A stretch of DNA of 64,000 bases from Dryas octopetala (Eukaryota; Streptophyta; Magnoliopsida; Rosales; Rosaceae): assembly GCA_963921425.1 (NCBI GenBank), contig OY992833.1, positions 32,722,698 to 32,786,697 on the forward strand, given 5' to 3'. The notes below the pieces were generated by a model. It saw only the letters and a program-made list of their open reading frames with translations, ran no database searches and was not told where the DNA came from. The first letter of the stretch is position 1, and each line of letters begins with the position of its first letter. Position numbers and translations under genes: made by a program. Shown here one piece after another: positions 33,901 to 44,100 of the stretch.

Positions 33901-36900
33901 TTTGGGCAATTATCTGGTTTTGCATTGTTGTGATGTCTAAAAACTGTGACCCTTCAATTATTATCCACTACAGTTAAATGTTGAGTCCCTAAGGAGGTCA
34001 AGTGAACAATGCCCAAGTGATGGTCCATAAAACCTAGATGTTTGTTGCATGCAAACTATGGCTTCCAAGATCATGCGCCTATGATATACATGGCAAGAAT
34101 ACTTATGCATTCATAACAATTTTTACTAGAGAATTCCTTTTTTTTTTTTTTTTTTCAATCTTGATATGGTTTTCAAACTAAGGACCTCATGGAGAAGAAA
34201 AAAAAAAAAAAGTACCTCCCACTCTGAAGTTGTGAGAGGGATAGTTGGGTCAAGCATTGTAGTCAGAACATCGACAAAAGGCACTCCAGCAACAGCAGCT
34301 TTGAACAAATCAGGCCTCATATTAAGAACAGCACCAATAAGCAAACCGCCTGCACTCCTTCCTTCAATACATAGTCTTTCTTTTGAACAGTATTTTTTTT
34401 CTATTAGATACTCAGCACAAGCAATAAAATCTGTAAAAGTATTTTTCTTCTTCAGTAACTTCCCATTCTCATACCACTGCCTCCCCATTTCACCACCGCC
34501 ACGAATGTGAGCTATAGCATAAATAAAACCCCGATCCAGCAAAGACAGCCTTGAAGCTTTAAAACTGGGATCTATGCAAACCTGTTGATAAGACTCTGAA
34601 TCATTGAAAGAGAAACGAATACAAGCAAGGGGTAAAATTAAAATTCTTACCAAACGGATGAAATTGCAATGCTTCTGCAGTAAATTACGTGTGCTAGACT
34701 AAAAGTCTAAAAGTGTTGGTCAAATGATGAAAATACAACTATACATACATATCGTCAATGATAAAGACTATTTTAGCAACCATCAAACTGAAAGCTTCAG
34801 AGTTCATCTTGATCAAAATCAGCAACTTGTTACACCAGAATGGTTAGAGTGAAGCCAGTAGGGTAGCCCCAGACTAAGAGGTTTCAAGCTTCTGAGCAGT
34901 CCAATATGTGGCTTTAATTAGAATTTAAAAAAGCGTTTGTTATCAAGAAATGAGGATATTAAAGATTTTCACCAACCAATACAAGAAAGACACCAAAAGC
35001 ACCAGTGACAAAATTCAACATATTTGCACAAGAATGCTTAAATTATGATCAGATTTAGGCATCATAGGCCAGAGACCTACATGCTAATTACATAATCCAA
35101 ACGGATGATACATAATGCACTAAATAACGCCCTTTACAAGAAAAAATTTAAGCTTTTAAGAAGACATCAGATGCTCAAATATTAGAAAATAAGACATATA
35201 TCCATGGAGTAATAGTATCAAAAGCATAGAAATTTCTCTTCCCACCAGTCTCTATTATAATGCAGGGGATAACTTCAAGGGCAAAGATGGTTCTGATTAC
35301 ATAGCTTTAAGGGCTTCAAATGTCAATGATGTACTTCCTTAATTGTCCAATTAGAAATGCACATTTTTTATTGTGGAAGTATCTCCCAAATTTTCTTCAA
35401 GACATATGCTTTTCAATGTAACCACACTTGCAATATAATGATTTAAGTTAAAGCAAACAAAAAACTTGTCTCTACTTTAATATATAAATTCTTATGTTAC
35501 CTCGTAAGAACCATAGCCATAGAGTAACAACGGATTAGATCCATCAAGTTTAATTATATCCTTCCTGTAAACAATTGATATTGGAATCTGAGTACCATCT
35601 GGAGCAGTAGCCCATTTCCTTTCGGTAACATAATTTGATGCTTCAAAACCTCCCAAAACCTGAGTAATATATTGGACATAAATACTACATTATGAATTTA
35701 TGATAAAGAAATTTGAGTTTAACTATACAACAAGAAAAAGGCAACAATAGTCCAGATGTGAAATAACTTAGGAAGATGCCATACAACCCAACTCTTTTCC
35801 CAACTCTCTCATTTGAGATGAGTCCCACATTCTCATGGATCTCATTCCAAGCAAGAAATTGGGTAAAAATTTGAGTTGTAAAGCATCTTCCAATAATTTA
35901 ATCAAAAGAAAACTGATTACATATATACATATCATAAAAGAGATTTAATAAGACAACTATACTAAGGGTCCTAAATGTGTCCATCAGAACCAATGCACAA
36001 TAGTAAAATTTAAAATGCTAATAAATATGACTTACTGTTTCAATCTTCTTCAAAACAGAAATGCCTGTCTTCATATCATAATCATACATAGAGGGAGGCG
36101 TTTTCATTGAGCTATAAGAAAATCGTAAAATGCTGGAAGAAAAATCAGATTCTGCTGGATCCACAGAGTATGTGGGATCCAAAAACTTAACAGCTTGACC
36201 ACCATGAAGGCTTTTAAGTGGTTGTCCAACATCTGGAAGGTGATAGATGGTCACTTTTGGTAGACCCTCTTCACGCTCATATACCACAAGGTGATCACTA
36301 AAAAGCTGTATGTCCTGAATTTTTACACTGAATAAAGTTTCAAAATTAATATGCTTAAAATAAAAAAGAAAATGTGCCTTCTTAGAATATTGAAGGTCAA
36401 ACATACCAAAGATTTTGCACTTTCTGAGAAAAATTTATAGAACAAACTTGCAAATGCATAGGCAGTAATTCAACAGGTTGGCATAGAGGACTGAACAACA
36501 CATCTTACTCAGTCTATTATTGGATTTCTCTTATTCATAGAATCATTATGTTTATAAAATAGCACATATCCAAGGAAAAATATCTATGATAGTTATGCAA
36601 ACAGATGGCATTTGTACAAAAATTCCATCGTCAATGATTTGACAACATAAGGCTCCAGGAGAAAGTTCAGTTTTATTTCTAGAAGATGTACTACAGATCA
36701 CATTAGGCAAGTGATATCTAGAACCATATAATGACAAAACTAGGACATAATTTTCATAGGGCTCAAAACACAAGTCTGTATGTTGTTAAAAAAAAATGAC
36801 ACATCAATCCATGAACCAATGAAAGGTCATGACTGAGGGTAAGAATACAAAGTTTCATTATTACCTTTCCCTGTGTGGAAGAAGAACTGTAGTTTCAGAT

Positions 36901-38871
36901 GAATTTTCCAGTGGACAGGCAACTATTTCGGAATTAAAGAACTGGTCACTTCTCCTCTTTATAAAAAAGTGATTTCCTCGATGGCTAACAAATGTATCAA
37001 TTCCATCCACACGAGGCGTCAGAACCATAAGGCCATCTTCAGGCTTCGAAACATCAAGGTAAAAGTTGAATCTGGTAATTTTACTTTCGGATGCAACAAA
37101 AATGAATTTTTTGCTCTCAGAAGCTTGAAGATCAAGAGAAAACATATCATCCTTTTCATGGTAGAGGCAAGAGTCACTTGACTGTTCTGTACCCAACTTA
37201 TGTAACCATGCCTATTTTAAAAAAATGCATGTTGTAAGCTAAACAAAACAGGACTAAAAAGCATTTTACTCACAAATGAATGTATGTAATAACTTTTCTG
37301 TGTGAGGCTGTGAGCCAGACAGAGCTAAAGGCATGGCCTGTTGGCTCACTGCAACAAGACAACCAAAAAGGCAACAGAAAGGCCCTGTACACAAATTTAG
37401 GAAGATGCTTATACTCACCAGTCTTGTGATAACTTAGGTAATAAATGTATTCTCTTGGAAAAGCATGGGACTCTGGTCATTGAACACTATCTAATAGTCC
37501 GCATAATTTATCACAAATAAACACAGGCAAGCCTCATACATAGGATACAAAAAAAGAAAGAAAAAAAAGAGAGGAGAAATTGCAGTAAAAGAACCACCAG
37601 TAAGTTCCTAAATTCTAAATTTTACCTAGATGTGAATCTTCAAAATCTAGGAAACGACTAAATATCTTATAATGCTCGCCAGTCCATGAATAATGACAAC
37701 TGATAAATTCATGAGTCAAATATCTTGCACAGAGGGCTTTAAGCAGTTGTAACAAACCTTGTCAGGCCGGAGAGTCTGATCCATTGTGATATAAACTAAA
37801 GCCTCATCACCGGCCCACTCGAGATAGGATGTTACATCAACTAGAGGCTGGCCAACAGGAGTGCCTGTCTCAATATCAATGACATAAACTGTATAAATTT
37901 CATTTCCTTTAGTGTCTTCTGCATATGCCACCAAATTGTTATTTGGACTAACCTGAAGAAGAATATACAAGAGAGAAGTTTATAGGCAAACATGAAACAA
38001 ACAAAATTGCTCATAAAGCGTTTTAGCGTTTACCTTAAAATTAGCAATGCTATAATAGGCATGATGTTGAGCCTTAATATTCTCATCTAAGATTACATGC
38101 TCGGGAGGAGCATCAGGACCGGTGGGCATTGTATCATATACAGAGTGTGGGGAGTCAGTAGTGTTGGATATTAAGCGGCGACAATGCTGACGATACTGCT
38201 TACCCTTCAAAGTCCTTTCATAGTAATAGTAGGGGCCTTTTCGCATAGGTGCAGATATATCATCCTCCTTGATCCTCCCCCTTATCTCAGTATAAACCGC
38301 ATCTTCAAACTTCTTAGTTCCTAATAATATAAATAAATTTCTTAGTTAAAAGAAAACAAAAATCGCATTGCTATTTGCTTGCTTGCTACCATTACCATGC
38401 ATTCACAATTATATCAAAAGCTGTTGAATGAATCTGATCAAATGAAAATTGAAATATTCGAATACAAATTGCGATGGTTTTTCTGGAGAATTAGAAACGA
38501 ACGGATAAGATACCGGACATGAGGAAATCGGCGTAAGCGTTCTCATGTTGAAGGTAAGAGAGGACGTCGGGGTCGGAGCGAGAGTCGTCGCGAAGCCAAT
38601 AGTAGTTGTCCACTCTCACGTCTCCGAACATCTCCATCTTATGCTCCACCTTCTTCGCCACCGGAGGAGCCCAGGGCCTCTCACTCTCACTCTCAGTCTG
38701 GCTCATCCTCACTGTTGCTTTTGATGACGTGGACGCCCGGACGGTGATGGCGCCACCAATTGACGACAATAATATTACTGGGAGGTACACAAGCAGGTTT
38801 CCAGCGCTCAGTCTCACTCCACTGTCACTGTGCCGCTGCTGCATATGCATTCTCATCACCGCTCTCATCAT
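21939..38871 (-). CDS. Oligopeptidase B-like serine peptidase (prolyl oligopeptidase family S9A)
   Basis: Soluble serine peptidase that cleaves short peptides, probably after basic residues (oligopeptidase B group). Exons in order: 38871-38514, 38320-38034, 37952-37758, 37211-36865, 36327-36036, 35659-35501, 34581-34216, 33663-33598, 33319-33271, 32579-32456, 22029-21939; total 2334 nt, 777 residues. The N-terminal half is the beta-propeller (e.g. [21 protein letters not shown]). The catalytic triad is visible: Ser622 in GRSAGGLL, Asp707 in GLNDPRV and His742 in [10 protein letters not shown]. The last exon ([20 protein letters not shown]) lies 10.4 kb from the previous one because a 9.8-kb Copia element sits in the intron, antisense to the gene. 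The splice sites on both sides (donor GTAATA, acceptor GTGCAG) are intact. Start uncertain: a TATA-like box ends only a few bases before Met1, so Met6-10 or Met56 (MSQTESES) are alternatives. Arabidopsis counterpart, from memory, At1g50380. Confidence 0.9.
22030..22528 (-). other. Distal part of the last intron of the S9A peptidase gene
   Basis: About 500 bp of unique intron sequence between the last exon and the retrotransposon target site; it continues on the other side of the element at 32368-32455. The polypyrimidine stretch and GTGCAG acceptor are at 22030-22060 on the minus strand. No gene recognised. Confidence 0.7.
22529..24187 (+). repeat. 5' LTR of the Sirevirus-type element
   Basis: 1659 bp, TG...CA ends, preceded by the target duplication GTATT. 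Contains a 79-codon frame (23073-23312) also present in the 3' LTR; it is probably not coding. Confidence 0.95.
24190..24202 (+). other. Primer-binding site (initiator Met-tRNA)
   Basis: TGGTATCAGAGCG begins two bases after the 5' LTR end and matches the 3' end complement of plant initiator methionine tRNA, used to prime minus-strand cDNA synthesis. Confidence 0.95.
24262..29298 (+). CDS. Gag-Pol polyprotein of the Copia/Sirevirus-type element
   Basis: Single intact frame of 1678 residues. Gag occupies roughly the first 600 residues with a UBN2-like N-terminus, a zinc knuckle CX2CX4HX4C at about 311, a long coiled coil at about 400-480 and a second CX2CX4HX4C knuckle at about 567. Protease: DSG at about 655. 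Integrase: HHCC zinc finger at about 784-821 and the catalytic D849, D915, E951 (exact DD35E spacing). Reverse transcriptase: YVDD at 1370-1373. RNase H: DWAG at about 1534 and AEAEY at about 1574. No stop or frameshift interrupts it and all catalytic motifs are present, so it may encode functional enzymes. Gag and Pol are in one frame, as in many plant Copia elements. Confidence 0.96.
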   Translation: MERDRVAGSCNSPPFFDGSNYAAWREKFEIFLDAYDELAYEYLTVEWIPPTRTVDGIETPKPRSEWSFAEVTASSSNKKARNAIVTALSSSQFAHIQHCVTARQAWNKLRVVHEGDKQVRSLKLQMVHAKFEEIRMKESESFSEFYERLEALTNEAMSLGKPYEESTIVQKVLRSLPKRFQSKKHAIQEVQNLDELKIGKLVGKLKTFEMELEMDERDSEKSKDIALQSVKEMSENLSEKSSMSDDEVALFVKRFRRILRNKGREARTSGNNFKEFKFKPQGENSFERKQERKPNFKEGRTTKRDVKCYTCGGIGHIAIECANNRKNHSSSKNKAMKITWSDSESDDSNDCESSSDVEGDEVAFVASIKEIDQVDGGSDSESVPDDESYTALCDKYDLLFTETLSIKEENQKLKNAKLKLCEKIESLESELESVAILKQNFESQVKVLKESNIYFKSLNEKLEKEVHEANESIVELTIGAEKVDRMLRIGKHHGDKTGLGFSENSPSVSNTKTIFVKSESDHSVKKGLGFIDIGKNASHSKSSQATSSVTQIDCSTSLRKTKFVPVCHHCHVKGHIRPNCNKLRGKKSSEPKRNVSLQEQVNNLLKEVTKIALLVTPLPKNKPSPHQRWVVKSSTKCLVTLNAFSATKRNIWYLDSGCSKHMTGDKEVFTSLAPYDGGSVTFGGGEKSYVSGKGVVHIPGIPELKNVRFVDGLNSNLLSISQLCDEWGGEVCMSKSGCRIVDSQGREILNAPRSRDDCYVFDGNVGKIENTCNRAIDDTSSLWHQRLGHINVHDLYKLSKHEAVRGLPKIGKPETFVCGPCQMGKQTKEPHKRVKDIGTSRTLELIHLDLVGPVQTLSIGGKKYILVMVDDFSRYTWVSFLKDKSETFQHFVKIVKLLKSEGMMSLSTLSRIRSDHGTEFENSQFDEFCCQMGIKHEFSAPITPQQNGIVERKNRVLIEMARVMLNSKNLAKHFWAEAVNTACYIINRVYLRPGTKKTPYELWKGKKPKVTHFRVFGSACYILRDREHFGKFDSKSDEGLFLGYSSNSRAFRVFNLRTNSMLEFINVKIDDHDASIEMAADKDRLFPQSDPKEDNMVKEESKSGSDEPADDSKIVEFDKSESEQNDKILSDRSEKPRWVRCNHGEDVILGSLNQPVRTRKQMANELAHVCYVSIVEPKNVKEALNHEEWVSAMHEELNQFERNQVWTLVERPANTNVIGTKWIFKNKSDEFGNVVRNKARLVAQGYSQLEGIDFDETFAPVARLESVRLLCAIACHLRFKLYQMDVKTAFLNGYLNEEVFVEQPKGFEDPHMRDGVYKLRKALYGLKQAPRAWYERLSHHLLSNGYQRGSVDKTLFVKRLKNDVLIAQVYVDDIVFGSTSDFHVKRFIDVMSSEFEMSLVGEMNFFLGLQVKQVDSGIFISQSKYARNLVKKFGLESSKVATTPMSKSSKLHRDPSGKQVDQTLYRSMIGSLLYLTASRPDISFAVGVCARFQSDPKESHLFATKRIIKYVSETLDYGLWYTHDTNTKLVGFSDSDWAGCSDDLKSTSGGASYVGNNLVSWHSKKQNSVSLSTAEAEYIAAGSCYTQLIWMRQMLADYGIDEKTFLIYCDNMSAIDISKNPVQHTRTKHIDIRDLVESGTLTLTFVPSEQQLADIFTKALENPKHISLRKSIGICTHA
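29299..30703 (+). other. Non-coding 3' internal region with repeated polypurine-like motifs
   Basis: About 1.4 kb between the pol stop and the 3' LTR. Some Sireviruses carry an envelope-like frame here; I see only a 96-codon frame (29959-30249) without a convincing envelope structure. Polypurine-like words recur at about 30351-30363, 30384-30396 and 30514-30526 before the true tract at 30692-30702, a known Sirevirus feature. Confidence 0.75.
30692..30702 (+). other. Polypurine tract
   Basis: AAAGGGGGAGA one base before the 3' LTR; the plus-strand primer site for reverse transcription. Confidence 0.9.
30704..32362 (+). repeat. 3' LTR of the Sirevirus-type element
   Basis: 1659 bp, same length as the 5' LTR, about 11 substitutions by eye and no indels. 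Followed by the target duplication GTATT. Confidence 0.95.
32715..32916 (+). mobile_element. Possible solo LTR or TRIM remnant with decayed primer-binding site
   Basis: Runs from TGTTGGAGAATG to TTTTTTCAACA, so it has TG...CA ends, with a TATA-like TCTATTTAAACCC inside. Directly after it TGATATCATAAC matches the Met-tRNA primer site TGGTATCAGAGC at 9 of 12 bases. No second LTR was found. It lies in intron 9 of the S9A peptidase gene, antisense to it. It may be the left end of an old Copia or TRIM element. Confidence 0.45.
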
Positions 38872-38934
38872 TTCTATATATAGTAATAAACAAAATGAGT
38901 TTTTTATAATTTATTTACTTTTTGCAAAAAAAAT

Positions 38935-38958
38935 AATAATAATAATAATATAATAATT
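38935..38958. repeat. (AAT)n microsatellite near the peptidase start
   Basis: A run of AAT triplets about 65-90 bp upstream of the first ATG of the S9A peptidase gene, in its probable promoter. Confidence 0.85.
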
Positions 38959-39161
38959 TCTATGCTTTCCTTTGGATTGGGTGTAACGCCACCCAAGATT
39001 CCAAAATCTCTCTACTCCAAGATTTCAGCACTGTTGCCTCACCTGTTTTGCTCACCTTTTTGTGTGGTGGCGAGCAAAACTGGACTCCTATTATTTCTGT
39101 AGTTTTTGGGTTTCCCTTTTGCTTTTGGGCTTTTATATTCATTTGTTTACCAAAGAAAAAG

Positions 39162-39989
39162 AGGGCTGCTGTTTGCAATTTTTTTTTTTCTTTTTGCATA
39201 TTCATCCTTAAAAGAAAAAAAAAACTTAAGGAAAAAGATCTTATACCCATCTCTTTTCCTTTTTGCACACTCCTAAACAAAAAAAAACACATCACACTTA
39301 AACAGTTACACACCCCTCACCCCGACCGCCTCCCTCCCTACCTCTCCTCTCTCCGGCACACACCCCATTCCCGACCACGCCGAGCAGTCCACCACTGTCA
39401 GCGATCACCTCCCTCCCTGCCCCTCTCTCCCTTTTCTCTCTCTTTCTCTCCTTCCCCCTATCCTCTGAAAACTATAAACATCAAACAGCCTTGGTCGGTA
39501 GAAACTGCAAACATCTTCCCCCTCATTTTCCCTCTCTCTCTCTCTCCTATCCCTTTCTTCTTGGCGTCTTGGACGATGGCTGCAGCTTGGACGGGTTCGA
39601 CGGACCAGTGCCGAACCCCTTACATTTTTTTTTTGAAGGTTTTGGTTGTCTGCGGGGCGAGAGGAAAGAGGGAAGGAGAGAAACATGAGGGGCTGGTTCA
39701 GGGAGAGAGAAAGAGGAGGGGGATGAGGGGCTAGGAGGCGGTGGAGAGAGAAGAGCCGGAGAGGAGGGGAGGGCTCGGGGGGCGGTGGGAGAAGAAGAAG
39801 AGAAAGGGTAGGGTGGAGGGAAGAAGAAGAAGAAGAAGAGATAGGGGTGGGGTGTGTGGGTGAGGGAAGGAGAAAGAGAGGGAAAGAGGCGAGGAACAAG
39901 GTGGTCTTTTTCTTTAGGTTTTTTTGTTTTTTGTTTTTTTTTTTAAGGAGTGTGCAAAAGGAAACAAAAGGAAGTGCAAATAGCATCCT
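39162..39989. mobile_element. Probable TIR element with pyrimidine-rich and purine-rich arms
   Basis: The left end AGGGCTGCTGTTTGCA and the right end TGCAAATAGCATCCT are imperfect inverted repeats. Inside each end the word CCTTTTTGCACACTCC (left, about 39260) recurs inverted as GGAGTGTGCAAAAGG (right, about 39946). The interior is a CT-rich half (39310-39560) facing a GA-rich half (39660-39900), so the whole can fold back. Flanks are A-rich and the target duplication cannot be fixed. Long open frames here (39048-39734 plus, 39405-39986 minus) are low-complexity by-products. It begins about 290 bp upstream of the peptidase ATG. Confidence 0.5.
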
Positions 39990-41183
39990 TTAAGAAAAAA
40001 GACTCTTGGCCAAAAAAAAAAAAGACTTTTTCCCCTAATCTAATATTTTCTCATTTTTAATAAAAAATAAACTACAATTTTGGGCTAATCATTTCTATAT
40101 TCTTATTCTCGTAGCAAAAAGACTAATCATTTTCCAATAAAGTTCGTACAGCTAATAGATGTTGCAATAAACGTCCGGAGAAAACTTGATGAAATATTTG
40201 CAATAAAGGTTAATTACAGTGCAATTAATTGACCATAAATAATAGGCTAAATTTTACCTGTAGACTCTGTAGTTTAGATTAAATTTCATTTTAATCCCAG
40301 TAGTTTCAATCCTTATGACTTCATTTTTATACTTTACAAATATTTGCAATTCAATAACACATTAAAATTTGTATTTATTAAACCATTAAATTCGTTTTAC
40401 TTTAGATCATCATGATCATGTACTTTACAAATTGTTCAATTTAATCATGTACCTTACAAACTATTAGTGATACAATCGCAAATTTAACAAATTAATAAAC
40501 TGAAAAATACTAACACATCCTTAAATTGCAACTTTTTGTAAAATACTAGACCAAAATCAGAACTAAAAAACCTATAGAGACCAAAGTAGAACTTCACGCC
40601 CAAAAGTGAAATTAATTCTAAACAATAACAGGCATATGTTTTAAGATAATCTAATTTCCCGTGCGCAGTAACAGCAATTGCAAATGTTAATACCCCGTGG
40701 CCCGTACTATCTCGTGAACATCTTTATGAGACTGAAGGGTGGGATCAGTGTAATTATACTAAAAATTGAAAGTTGAACCTCAGAAATTCAGGACTCCTGT
40801 CACAATTAATAGTAGATTATAAATTCCAAATGGGGGCCCTAAGACATAGACATAAAGATCAAAGAAAAAAAATGCTAGTTGATAATTTCGGGCATTGCTG
40901 CATGATACAGCAGAACAAGAAACAAAAAGGAATGTAACGAACATGGATTAAGAATTGAATAACAATTAGAAACCTAATGCACAAGTAAAACAACCCACGA
41001 ATGTCAAATTGATTGTCAATACTCAATAGCAGCCAGACCAGATGGAAAGCCTCCAGCCAAGTATAAGGGGAGATCCACCAGACAGACAATGACGTATTCA
41101 AGGCTCTTCTCTGTTAAAGTACTCTCAACACCTATACCAAGACTTAAATAATTATACAAAATGCAGGCAATAACTCCAAATCA
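39990..41183. other. Intergenic region, no gene recognised
   Basis: AT-rich DNA between the TIR element and the 3' end of the FyPP gene. The last few hundred bases probably include the FyPP 3' UTR; the frame at 40859-41101 (minus) is not recognisable. Confidence 0.55.
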
Positions 41184-44100
41184 TCATAAGAAATAAGGTA
41201 CTCCTGTCCTGGGTCCTCTCATCTGGTTGTTCTCCTCTGTTTCAGTGAAGAACTTCACCTCTCTCTCCTGTTTCAAACGACAGCAGATGAAGAAGCATCA
41301 TGAACGTCATGGTTTAACATAATGAAAATTACCAGCAATAGCACAAGCCATATAAGGGAAGCATCCCTCAGACTCGAACTAGAACCCAGATAAATACATA
41401 CACGCATATACAAACACAAATGCAAATGTATGAAATAGGAAAAAGCTCTGAAACCAAAAAGAATAGAGCTATATAACAAAACCAATACAAACTATAGACA
41501 ATAAATGTCTCATGATAACCCCTCAAAACTAATACTGCCCTGAGTTCTAGCTGAATGATTGGCTATTAAAACTGAGTTTGACTCTAAGGATTACTACTAC
41601 CTAATAGTTATGCCATGGAATGTGGACCGATAACATTAATAGGTTTGCCTATAACCTAACCAAATTATGGAATGTGGCTAAATCATATTTTATCAATGAT
41701 CCAGAACCAAGTATAGTTATTTCAGAAAATTATACACGGATAGTGTGCTAAAAAGTTCTTAAATATGCATATATTGATGGTGACAGACAGATATCTTAAT
41801 TACACATCATACAAGTCTGAATCTAAAATTCCCCTAAATCATATAAAAGAAGAGGGGGAGGGTAGCGAGGTAGGAGGTGAGTCTGTAATTAACATTTACC
41901 ATATTCTCGTTAAAACTCAAAATAGAAGCTACATTCCCACAGCGATAACAGTAATTTGGTGCAGACCAGACCTGCAAAATTCGAGAACCAAAGTACTCAA
42001 TCAATCTATTAAATTGTTTAAGAACAAAACTAATATAAAAAGTTCAGAATCTCACAGTTACAAGGCCTTTATCTTGAAACATGTACTTAAGACCTTCTTG
42101 GACAAGTTGGTGTGCTCGACAAACCAGATCAAGATTGTTTATGTGGTTGAACTGCAGAAAAGAAAAATAGAAAGTTCTTAAGCTTTTGTGTGTGCATGTG
42201 TGTGTCAACAAGCAGGAAACTATCCTATTTAATTTGAAATCCAGATATTATTACCTCAGAAGTGACTCTAGACCCAAAAAGCCAACCTGCTCCACGCGGA
42301 CTTACTGCCCACGTTTCAATATCTTCAGGATCACTCCACATGAGATCACAAAATGGCCCCTCATGTGGAATTTCACAATTTCGATCAATGACCCTTATCT
42401 GTCAAACGAAAAAATTTATACAACGATGATGATGATGGATATGACAAATCATATTTCAGGCAAATGGAAACATAAATGCATACATATGTCAATGAAGTTA
42501 GAATGCAAATTGAGAAGGGGTTACCTGATCAATTGTTCGAATGTCAGGAGAAAGACCACCATGGACACACAGTACCTGGCATGACAAACAAAATTAACAT
42601 ATTAACCATCAGAAAGTACTGATCCAATCAATGTGTACAAATACAAGATATGCACAGAGAAAGAGAGAGAAGTTTACAGTTCCATCTATAATTGCTGATA
42701 GCGTCAGATAGTCAAAAACATCTGTGCAATACCGCCATGCATTAGCATTACCGTACTTCCTCTGGCATTCATCATAAAAACCATATACCTAGCAGAGATG
42801 GAAATCATTTATTAAGATTGGGCAAACCAATAATGCCAGCAACACAATGTCATGCAAAGACAGTAGAATAGATGCCATCGGGAAGGTACCACCTAATCAG
42901 GCCCCTCTGAACATTAGGAAGCAAATTATAAATAGACACCCTAACCTCCAACAGATCCTGGGAATCACAAAAAGGCCAATCCCAGCTAGCACCATTAATA
43001 GTCAAATTAATCATAGCATCTCTACTCAGACCAGAAGCTTCAATATTATTAGAATTCCATCAAGAGCCCCTAAGGGGTTCCAGAAGTCAAACCAGAGGGA
43101 TGTGCTCCTACCATCCCCAATAGAGTGATTAACATGAAGTCTGACATAACCCCTTTGTTTGAAAAGTTTCCTCCAGTTCTAAGAGCAAACTTGGGGAGGA
43201 CTAACAAACCATATTCATGACACCCTACTTACTAAATGAGTCCTTTAAGATGGGAATTCCAGATACTCACATTTCTCTTCACAAATTATAGAGCATAAAA
43301 TAGTAAATTGACTACTGAAATTACACAGAAGTTTAACACAGTCCCTACTCATAAGTTCAGCTCTTTCCCTATACAACATCAACATTAATTTTTTAAAAAT
43401 CCAAAATGCCCCTTAAAAACTAAAGTAATTCTAAAGTGAAACCCAAAGACAGAGCAGGAAAAAATATAAAAAACTCTAAAATTAAGATTTTATAACCATC
43501 CATATTGATGCACTAATACACATAAGTGAAGAGTTGATAAATCTGTCCAAAACAACCATACAAAAGCAGTATAAAAAAAAAAATTTGCTACCCGTACACC
43601 ATAAATTCCAAAGAAATTTTACATAAATACCAACTCTAGAGAAATTCCTTTCTTTCATATTTTCTTTTTACCATTCCCAGTACACAGGGGTATGCAATGA
43701 GGAGCACTAGAAAAAACAACTGGCCAGTAAAAGCTAAAGAAACCAGGAACTTTTCAATAGAAGAGCACTTAATAGGAAGCCAAATCAATGCCCACTCATA
43801 AAAGATGAAAAGACAATGGACTATAAGTGCTGGAATGTATTCTCTAATTCTTAAAGTCCTGCCATTCCTCTCCTTCCATAAACAACACAACAGCCAGTCC
43901 CTTTCCAATTCCATATATAATTTTAAATTTTTACACACAACAAATCTTACAATTTTCTTCATAATATAGGCCTCCAAATCACAGGGCAAAGTATTGAGTT
44001 TGTTGGATTGAAATATTTGAGTAATGCCTCAAGAAATGCCTAAAGTACTTTCAGCCATCTACAACTCTAGCACATTGCATGGTGTTTCAAATGAGCCCAA

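Noticed and set aside
39048-39986. Long overlapping open frames on both strands (228 aa plus, 193 aa minus)
   Set aside because: They run through CT/GA low-complexity arms of a foldback element; the proteins are Ser/Pro/Leu or Arg/Glu runs without a domain.
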